The notes under the pieces were generated by a model. That model saw only the letters and a list, made by a program, of their open reading frames with translations, made no database searches and was not told the origin of the DNA. From contig JALMQS010000880.1 of NCBI GenBank assembly GCA_024734495.1, positions 186,001-250,000 on the forward strand: a DNA stretch of 64,000 nt, in the 5' to 3' direction. Position 1 is the first letter of the stretch, and the number at the start of each line of letters is the position of its first letter. The DNA is from Forficula auricularia (Eukaryota; Arthropoda; Insecta; Dermaptera; Forficulidae). A program made the translations under genes and the position numbers. Shown one piece after another: positions 56,505-64,000 of the stretch.

Positions 56505-58204
56505 TAAGGTGACCATTCGTCCCGTATTTAACGTGACAGTTCCCTATTTAGATGCTGTATACCGTATATTTTGAAACAATAAAATTGTCCCTTTTTTAAA
56601 CTAGTGTCCCGTAAAAGTCCCGTTTCCAGTAATACTTATAATCTAAATTTTTGTAGGTCTTTAAGCTACAGTAAAACACTTTACTGCCTGCTGTGGAGAG
56701 AATTTTAAAAATGTTTATTCCACTTAAATCATATTTTGAATCTCAAGATAAGTGTCTAAATATTATTACACAATTCTTTGAAAGTTTCTCTTCGCAAATA
56801 TGGCTTTTTTGTTAATTCTTTCGGATCACTGTTTCATAAATGTTTATGTTTTTAACTTCAAATTCTGACTTTTCCATATCTAATTCAGGATTTTAAAAAT
56901 CAAATGCGGACTTTTCCATATCAAATTCAGGATTTTAAAAATCAAAATCAGACTTTTTCAAATCGAATTCAGAATTTCTATAAAACCATGAATATTTTAT
57001 ATATTAAATTTTAGCTTTTTACCTGAAAACGTTTACTGAGAGTACAAAATGCCAATCTTGAAAAATTTTAGTTGATGATCTAAAAATTGTTACGCAAATA
57101 TCTTAGAATACTTCAAATTTTAGCTTTTTATCTGAAGAGGTTTTCTGGAAGTACAAATTGCCAATCTTGAAAGGTTTTAGTTAATGAGCTGAAAATTGGT
57201 AAGCAAATATCTTACAATGCACCAAAGTTTAGCTTTTTACCTGAAAAACTTTCCTGAGAGTTAAATTAAATTAAAACTTTTTCTTAACTATAGCTTTTTT
57301 CTATTTTTTCAACTGTTTATTAATAAATTCTGAATTTGATTTGAAAAAGTCTGATTTTGATTTTTAAAATCCTGAATTTGAAATGCAAATGTCCGGATTT
57401 GATTTTTAAAATCCCGAATTTGAAATTAAAAAACTATAGTCTTGAAATTGAAGTTCAAAATGTATCAATGATTTAAGTATTGTTTATTTAGCGAAATCTT
57501 AAAATAAAATATACTGAAAAGAGAAATGAGTCTTTTTTACCGGCAATAGTTTAAAACATGCTATCAAAGTTGGAGGGAGAAGAAACTGGAATCACCAGTA
57601 ATTTTATAAAATCTACGCTATCTTTCTATAACACGTGTATACATAATAGAATATTTAAAACAATGGAGAGGGCAGTTTGAAGATATAAGAGTTTGCCGTA
57701 AATTTTTGCACATTTTACAAAACTAGAAATATTCCTCATTGGAACATAAAAAATAGTCGAATTTTGCTTTTGTTTACATCAAATGCCCCCATAGAAATAA
57801 TATTTTCTTGGATGAATAATCTATGGTCCTGTGAAAAAACTCAACTTTCCGTAGAAACTCTAAAGCCTTTGTTAAAAACAAAATGCAATTATGACATGAC
57901 GTGTTCTAAATTTTATGAATATATTGTAAAGTACAATGAGCTTCTTAAAAAAATTCATTCTGTAGAAAAATATGAAAAATCATAATAATGTTGTTTTTAT
58001 TTTTCCGTACATTTAGAATAAAAATATTTTAAGTTGTTTCTATATAGGTAGAAACATTTAGATGTTTTCTTTAAAAAAAATTTGGTTAATTTAATTTTAA
58101 AAATATTCTAGTATAAAAAATTAATTATAATCTAACCTAGCACCAGTTCTTACCTCTAGCACCACTTCTCTTTATATGTCCCGTATAAATAAATGGTCAC
58201 CTTA
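56505..58204 (+). pseudogene. hAT transposase pseudogene in a 1.7-kb element
   Basis: Perfect 8-bp duplication TCCTATAC (56497-56504, 58205-58212) and perfect 11-bp ends TAAGGTGACCA. Near 56687 a frame reads LPAVERILKMFIPLKSYFES. At 57764-57985 the C-terminal dimerisation region survives: SNAPIEIIFSWMNNLWSCEK, LLKTKCNYDMTCSKFYEYI. Between them are tandem units of about 113 bp (57010-57260) and inverted arrays of short units (56860-56970 versus 57320-57430) with TCAGGATTTTAAAAATCAAA. Confidence 0.88.
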
Positions 58205-58209
58205 TCCTA

Positions 58210-58814
58210 TACCCAAGAATCGGAAATAACCTTAATTAAGAATTAAGATTTTTAGAGGCCTAAGGTCTGAGTTATACTTTTATTGTAAATACTTTGTAGT
58301 ATTCCATTTTGTTTTCTTATAAAATATATTTCATAGTACTTATTTTTAAAAAATCTAGGTCAACAATTATATTATAATAATGAATATATATTAAAGCTAT
58401 CATTTTGTTTTAGTTTTTATTTGTACTCATATCAATTATTCTGATTGAGATTATGTTAGTCACTGACCGGTAACGTAAATGACATAAAGACCTACTAATT
58501 TCATACTAGAATTGTTAAAAAAATTAAAAATAAAATAAGAGAAGGAAAAAAGAAAAGCTTTAACTGAAATAGTTTTTTAAATATTTGATATAAGAATTGA
58601 TAAAATTATAAAAAGTAAAAATAAATAAATAAATAATCTAAGATAAAGTTTCTATTTTCCAAATCCCTGCTTCATAGTTCTTACTCGTCACTCTCAATCT
58701 ATAAATAGTTTGTAGGGCATAAAATATTGTATTTCTCGGTACTCTCAGATAATGAACCTCCCAGGCGGATTCGATATTAAATTCATTAAAAAATAATTAT
58801 TTTATCATGTATAA
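58210..58814. other. No gene seen
   Basis: AT-rich spacer between the hAT element and the next DNA element; nothing recognised. Confidence 0.4.
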
Positions 58815-59568
58815 GGGGCCATCCATAAATTACGTAAGGGGAGGGGGCATCTCAATGTGACAGGGGGCCTGGGATCTTAAAAATTGTGATGTCACAAAAT
58901 TCAAATCAAAATTTTTTCAAAATTAAACTTAAAATATATTAATACCCTTTAGTTGAGATTAATTTATAAAAAAATTCTACAATTATTAAATTATAGGGTA
59001 TAAAAGGGATAGTGTGACGTCACAATACAGGGGGCTCAATGATAATTTTTATAATAGGGTGACCAAATCGGACTAGCGTATTCCAAGCGGCTTTAACAAT
59101 AGAACAGAATAGATTTTTCAGCCAAATATGTTTCTAAAGTGATTCGTGTTACGGGTAATAAAGCCAAGTAGCTTCATCGCACTATTTGTTATCTCCGCTG
59201 TTACATGTTCTTCAAAACCAAGCGAACTGTTAAACGTTACACCTAGGTCCCTGAAAGTAGATATGTTCTTTAACATATTATTATCAATGTCCATATAGCT
59301 CATAGTTTTACTCTCTTTTTTCCTCTATAGTAAGACATGGAAAAGCATTTCGTTGAAATTTATCTTGAGGCCATTTTTATCACACCAGTTGATTAACCCT
59401 ACAAAATTATTTTGTAGTATCACAGCGTCTTGAATTTGCAACCTCACGAAAAGCTTGAGGTCATCAGCAAAGAGAAGAAATTTTACATTATTAATGTGAC
59501 AGAATGTAACACAGGGGAGAGAGTCTTAAAATTTTGAAATTCGTGTGACGTAATTTATGGACGACCCC
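58815..59568. mobile_element. DNA element with GGGGYCRTCCATAAATTACG ends, TAA target
   Basis: Left end GGGGCCATCCATAAATTACG; right end, inverted, GGGGTCGTCCATAAATTACG. TAA flanks both. G-rich runs and TGTGACGTCACA lie inside, as in the decayed copy at 20747-20952. The interior is occupied by a LINE fragment. The superfamily is not assigned. Confidence 0.7.
59075..59505 (-). mobile_element. LINE reverse-transcriptase fragment inside the DNA element
   Basis: Minus-strand pieces read NNVKFLLFADDLKLFVRLQI (FADD motif C), FVGLINWCDKNGLKINFNEM, then MSYMDIDNNMLKNISTFRDL, GVTFNSSLGFEEHVTAEITN, LLGFITRNTNHFRNIFG. Stops and one frameshift interrupt it. Confidence 0.8.
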
Positions 59569-59609
59569 TAACAAATATAACAACAAAACGAATTTTCTAT
59601 ATCCAATCG

Positions 59610-59800
59610 GGTAATTGACCCCATGAGAAATAACAGATACAATATTTCTGATTTTAAAGACTGATGATTAAGGTCAAACCTTAGAAACTATAGTCTCAAA
59701 CAATAATAAATTACATATTTATATTTATGTATATATTTATTGTATATGTTTATTTGCATCAACCAGAGGACAACTCCTCTCTGGATTCAGACTTCCACGA
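59610..59800 (+). repeat. Penelope-type repeat P1 with hammerhead-like motif
   Basis: TTGACCCCATGAGAAATAAC precedes the core at 59661-59695: CTGATGA, T, stem TAAGG/CCTTA with loop TCAAA, GAA, AC-TATA-GT, C. A TA-rich tract and TTTATTTGCATCAACCAGAG follow. Confidence 0.7.
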
Positions 59801-61060
59801 AAAACTCAAAATTCGAAAGTCGAAGAAAACTCATTCTGGTTTCAAAATGTTTGTATTTTATAGACAAAGAATTGCTTAGAATTTGAAATCTGGCATCAGA
59901 ATTTCTGGTTGAAAAATGAAGGATATTAAAAATAAAAAATCTAAAAGGTTGTGAATTATTCTGCTAATGAGCTGAAATTCCGCACACTAGTTTGTATTAA
60001 TAAAGTATTTAATATATTAAGGTATTTATATAATATTCAGAATTTGAAACAATTATATGGATCGTTTTGAAATTTTTCTTTGTAATATAAGTTCAATTAA
60101 AGGCATTTTAGAAGTATAAGTTTTTTGTACAAGAGATGATCTCTTATTAACATAAAAAATACTACGCTATCGTAAGTAAGAATGCATAGGCGATTAACAA
60201 TTTTTTGTTCCTCCTGAAAAATTTGAAAAAATGGAGATGACCCCTTTTTATAAATCACCGAAAACGAAAAATATATTACTTTTGGGGCACTTTTATTGCA
60301 GCGACACTAAAAGTGTTCTATTTAACTTTTGTACGGAACCCAAAAAATTGGAATACGGCAATCAAGGTCTCTTTAAATAGCAAAAATTCAGAAATGTCTA
60401 GTCCTAGGATATTTTTAGTTTTTCAATATAAGCAATTTTATTTGAATCATTTTTAATTATATTTATCTTATCCAGGCTGGACCATTTGTCGTGTTTAGAT
60501 TTTGATTCAAATTTTGAATAAATAAAAAAAATTGAATTTGTAAGGTGAAATGTTTCTATTTATATGACTCAAAGTGTATAGCTTTAGGTATTTATATTAG
60601 ACTGTGTTTGTAGATAAACTCATAAAATATTCTAAAATTCCGGTTAGAAACTTTTACTCGGGTAAAATATTCATTTTTCTGAGGTAAAATGTTCTATCCC
60701 TAAAAAATTAAATTTTCTAATTATTTTAATGAAATAATTAATAGAAGTAAAAGTGATTATTTCCTGCTTTTGGAAATACTCTCGCTGCTAATAATTCAAA
60801 AATATATTTTCTCACTTATATTATAGGTAATTCGTTCAATTAAACATTTAACATCTTCTGAAAGTACTAAAGATTAACACGAATCTCGTGAAGTGGTTTA
60901 TAAATGTGTCTTAGTACTCTTAATATAAAAGTTGAAAACATACCACTAAAGTTATATTTTTCTGTATTGAATCAACGAAATATTATTATAATTTTTTTAT
61001 TTGGTCGTTGTATTTAAAAATTTCTGAAACTTGAAGAGAAAACATTTTCAACCATTTTTT
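59800..61060. other. No gene seen
   Basis: AT-rich sequence; no exon or clear repeat. Confidence 0.4.
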
Positions 61061-61535
61061 CTGTCAGTGTGTCTGTTTGGATTCCGATACTCATCATAAC
61101 TCGAGAATAAAAAACCGTAGAAAGTTGGTTTGGTGCCAAAATGTTCGTATATCCAATGCTATAAGAACTGTTTTGATTTTGGTCTCTCTAGCTTTAGAAC
61201 TCTCGGTTTTAAAATGCAGAAAATATAATCTACAACATAAACAAAGAGGTTATCCTCTGCTTGAGACAAACATACAGAATGTTTTAACTAAGTAAGAATA
61301 AAAATGTTCAATATCCACGCGATACTGACCCCATGAAAAATAATATTTATAATTAATTTAAGACTGATGATGAAGGTCAAGCCTTCGAAACTATAGTCTC
61401 GAACAAATAAATAATATACCGTATATATTTGATATATATGTGTGTATGTTTATTTGCATCAAGCAGAGGACAACCTCTTTGTTTCTCTTTATGATTCAAC
61501 AACTCTCCTACTCTCAGCAAAATAAAAACTTTTCA
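61060..61535. repeat. Penelope-type repeat P1, most complete copy
   Basis: The left part (61235-61275) carries, inverted, the CAGAGGATAACCTCTTTGTT end. The right part has CGATACTGACCCCATGAAAA, the core at 61364-61398 (CTGATGA, T, stem GAAGG/CCTTC with loop TCAAG, GAA, AC-TATA-GT, C), a TA tract, and TTTATTTGCATCAAGCAGAG, TTTCTCTTTATGATTCAACA. The open frame 61077-61295 overlaps the repeat and has no recognised similarity. Confidence 0.7.
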
Positions 61536-61999
61536 AGAAAATATAATTTTTTCCTCAAGATAATTAAAATATAATACATTTTTAATAGTTTATTGTATTT
61601 AAGTTAATTACTAGGGCGGCTCTAACAGGCGGGCGTATTCCGTCTTGAAAAAGTTTCAACTTTTTTCTACATATGTTTTTAAATAAACTAAATTCCGATG
61701 CAGGATGCAAAAAAATCCTTAAGGATAATTAATGAAAAATTCAATGGAATAGAAATAATAAATGAATATTAAAGATGAAATAATTTTTAACATTCCCATA
61801 ATATTTAAAGAAATTCGGTGCAGTCGTTTTTAAGAAAATTGCAAAATCACCATGGTACGTTAGGCTCCTTGGTTTTAAGAGGGGACTTGGGCGGGCTCTC
61901 GCCGCTGGTATTTGTATGTTTCTCAATAAAATGTCATAAAGTTAAAAACTATATTATTTATGCTTAAATATTATTTAGAAAGAATACATTTTTAATAAA

Positions 62000-62515
62000 G
62001 CATTTCTTCTCTCACTGCAAGGATGTTGTCTGTCTCCTACTCTATTTCGAATATATGTCTTCGGTCCATAGTGGAAGGCATAGCCCGATACAATTCAGAA
62101 ACATGGGACATGAATAAAAAAACGAAAAGAAATTACAAGCGTTCGAAATGGATGCGATGAGAAGGAGTTGCAGAGTGTCGAGATTGGAGCATATCCCAAA
62201 TACAACTATAAGGGACAAAATGAAAATGGAAAACGACATAATAGATAGAATAAAAAGGAAGAGATTAATATGGTATGGACACCTCAAAAGAATGCCGGAA
62301 GATAGGTGGCCTCATAAAATATGGACCTGGATGCCCACGGAAAGACGGAGGAGAAGAGGAAGACCGAGACGAACGTGGAAGCAGGGAGTAGATGAGGCAA
62401 TGACCAGTAGGCAACTACAAGAGCAGTCTTGCTATCTTCTGGATAGAGAGAATTGGCGTGTTGGATGCGGGAAACGGCGCATGCTGTAGAACAAACCGCT
62501 TTATTATTATTATTT
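62000..62515 (+). mobile_element. LINE 3' end with TTATTATTATT tail
   Basis: The plus frame 62148-62489 encodes a typical end of a non-LTR reverse-transcriptase ORF: EHIPNTTIRDKMKMENDIID, KRKRLIWYGHLKRMPEDRWP, RRRRRGRPRRTWKQGVDEAM, then a stop. Upstream, in shifted frames, EMDAMRRSCRVSRL is preceded by SVHSGRHSPIQFRNMGHE-like sequence. It ends in a TTATTATTATT simple repeat, as in many RTE-like elements; class inferred. Confidence 0.8.
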
Positions 62516-62519
62516 CTTC

Positions 62520-63020
62520 TCTCATATTTTTAGTACCTATATAACTCCCACCACACGTAAGAATTTTATATTTTAGGAGTATAGATATGAGTAGGCATGC
62601 GAAACACAATCATTTCAGAGGAAATGTGAGGCCCGGGATTACTAATATTGAGGATCTACAAAATAGTGACATAAACATAAAAAACTGATTCCCATTAAAT
62701 TTCTAAAAAGAAAAAAATATATAACCTTTATGCTTCTCTGTAAAAAAAAAAAAAAAAAAACAAGCCTATGAAATATGAGTGTTTTGAACATTGCAACGAA
62801 TAGAAGAGAGAGAAAAGAAATTTAGAATATTTGCAGATAAAAGATCAGCTGCAAGAAGAAGAATATCTCATAGTTTTGGTCTTCATGTCTCTTTTCAGAG
62901 CAGCGACCTTGGTTCGCACATTTGTGTGAGGATTGGCATTTTCAAATTCGTAGCTATCGGCCAGTTTTTAAAATAACCTTGTCTTTATTGCTTTTTAATA
63001 TATAATAATAAAATTATTTA
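62520..63020. other. No gene seen
   Basis: An A-run lies near 62742. The frame at 62791-62976 is short, has no recognised motif and is not called. Confidence 0.4.
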
Positions 63021-63029
63021 GTCAATTCT

Positions 63030-63590
63030 AATAATAAAATAAATGTTTTCGGAGTCTTGAATTCATAACAAATAATGTATGAGATTGATGGGGACTCTCT
63101 CCCTCATTCGAAAAAGCTTTCTTAGAATTATAAATAAGAAAGAAAGAGATATTATTTTATCAATTTCATTTATCTGGAGGTGTGAATACCTTGCTTTTCT
63201 AAAATTTATATTAACCTTTTTAATTCTAAAATTATTTATTTAAAACTAACAATGTAGCTTTGCTCTGGCTCTTTGAGTCTTGGGTCTGTGGTTGCCAGTC
63301 AAGGGCTGTTTGTATATAATACACATTTTTTCTTAATTTATTTTATTTATTTATTTATTAAATTATACAATCATACTTTTAAATATATTAAATTATAATT
63401 TTAAAAGATAAATCAATTTTGTAGACTGAATGGAGTTGTATTAGTTGAATCCATAACAAATGCTTCGCTCATGATCTCGGCTTGCGACCCAGCATTTTGA
63501 TAAAATAGACTAAAGAATTATAAATAAGAGAGAAAGCGGTCTTATTTTTTCAATTTTATCTTACAGGAGGTTTGCAGTACCTTTATAATA
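63030..63590. repeat. Diverged direct duplication
   Basis: Segment 63120-63200 (AGAATTATAAATAAGAAAGA, ATTTTATCAATTTCATTTA) recurs at 63513-63580 (AGAATTATAAATAAGAGAGA, CAATTTTATCTTACAGGAGG), with GAATTCATAACAAAT / GAATCCATAACAAAT upstream in both. Non-coding. The last 400 bp of the window show nothing further. Confidence 0.5.
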
Positions 63591-64000
63591 TAATAAAATA
63601 GCATTTCAATTAAGAAGTTTTGGTATGATTGTAATTTAATGAAAATATCTAGATTTCTCGCTCCGGGATCGAATCAACTAGAAAACGTTTTATTTTTTTC
63701 TCATTAAATATTTAATCAAATCTATTGAAATTTCATATCTGTATGTTATTTTCTTTTATAAGAAATAATTTTTATTTGAATATTTGCATTTTAAAGAGTA
63801 GTTTATTTGAAGCCTAATTTGAAAAACGCTAATAACTGGTTTGAATTAATTTTTAAAAATATGAAATTAATAGATATTATAAAATATCTAATTATTAATA
63901 ATTATATTCCATTTTTAACGAAATTGATATAGTACTTTTTGAGAAAATGGTCAAAAACCATGACCACCTGAACGGTCAAATAAACGACGTTTGGTGGGTA

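Noticed and set aside
62791..62976. 61-codon basic frame near the right end
   Set aside because: No family motif, no supporting splice or promoter context, and surrounded by repeats.

Overview
This is an AT-rich (roughly 70 % by eye) animal nuclear window, most likely from an arthropod. It has spliced genes whose introns range from under 100 bp to over 5 kb, and a dense load of hAT, Tc1/mariner, Jockey-like LINE, SINE and Penelope-type repeats. The arginine methyltransferase is closest, from my memory of the families, to arthropod Art8 proteins. A macroH2A gene argues against a Drosophila-like fly, because that lineage lacks this variant. I cannot name the species.

Genes, left to right. (1) 1497-6718 (+): the last five exons of macroH2A, linker plus macro domain; the histone-fold exons lie left of the window. 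(2) 11567-14951 (-): a two-exon gene for an unrecognised 117-residue protein with two membrane segments. (3) 17892-25997 (-): a complete seven-exon NEDD1 gene, about 607 aa (WD40 repeats plus C-terminal coiled coil), the centrosomal gamma-tubulin recruiter. (4) 26499-33050 (+): a complete four-exon type I protein arginine methyltransferase, 361 aa, head to head with NEDD1 across about 500 bp. (5) 52989-53163 (+): a probable promoter, 5' UTR and two-codon first exon of a gene running off the right edge. Between 33.1 and 52.9 kb, and after 53.2 kb, I see no host coding exons.

The rest is repeats, many with visible boundaries. At least eight hAT-type insertions have an 8-bp target duplication; one makes up nearly all of NEDD1 intron 5. 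A Jockey-like LINE is nested inside a related LINE (46.75-48.48 kb), and a hAT MITE sits between mariner fragments (28-29.6 kb). Two copies of one tRNA-derived SINE lie in the methyltransferase intron. There are several long fold-back elements, a 118-bp minisatellite, and a tandem duplication in which one copy carries a 97-bp insertion that the other lacks.

The most interesting pattern is a set of minimal hammerhead-ribozyme-like motifs in three sequence families (four copies, four copies and one copy) of the kind known from the terminal repeats of Penelope-like retroelements. Family P1 shows compensatory base changes in its central stem. Families P2 and P3 sit in palindromic contexts.

Nothing here was checked by alignment or database search. 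Exon boundaries were set by reading frame, GT/AG sites and similarity to remembered family members.
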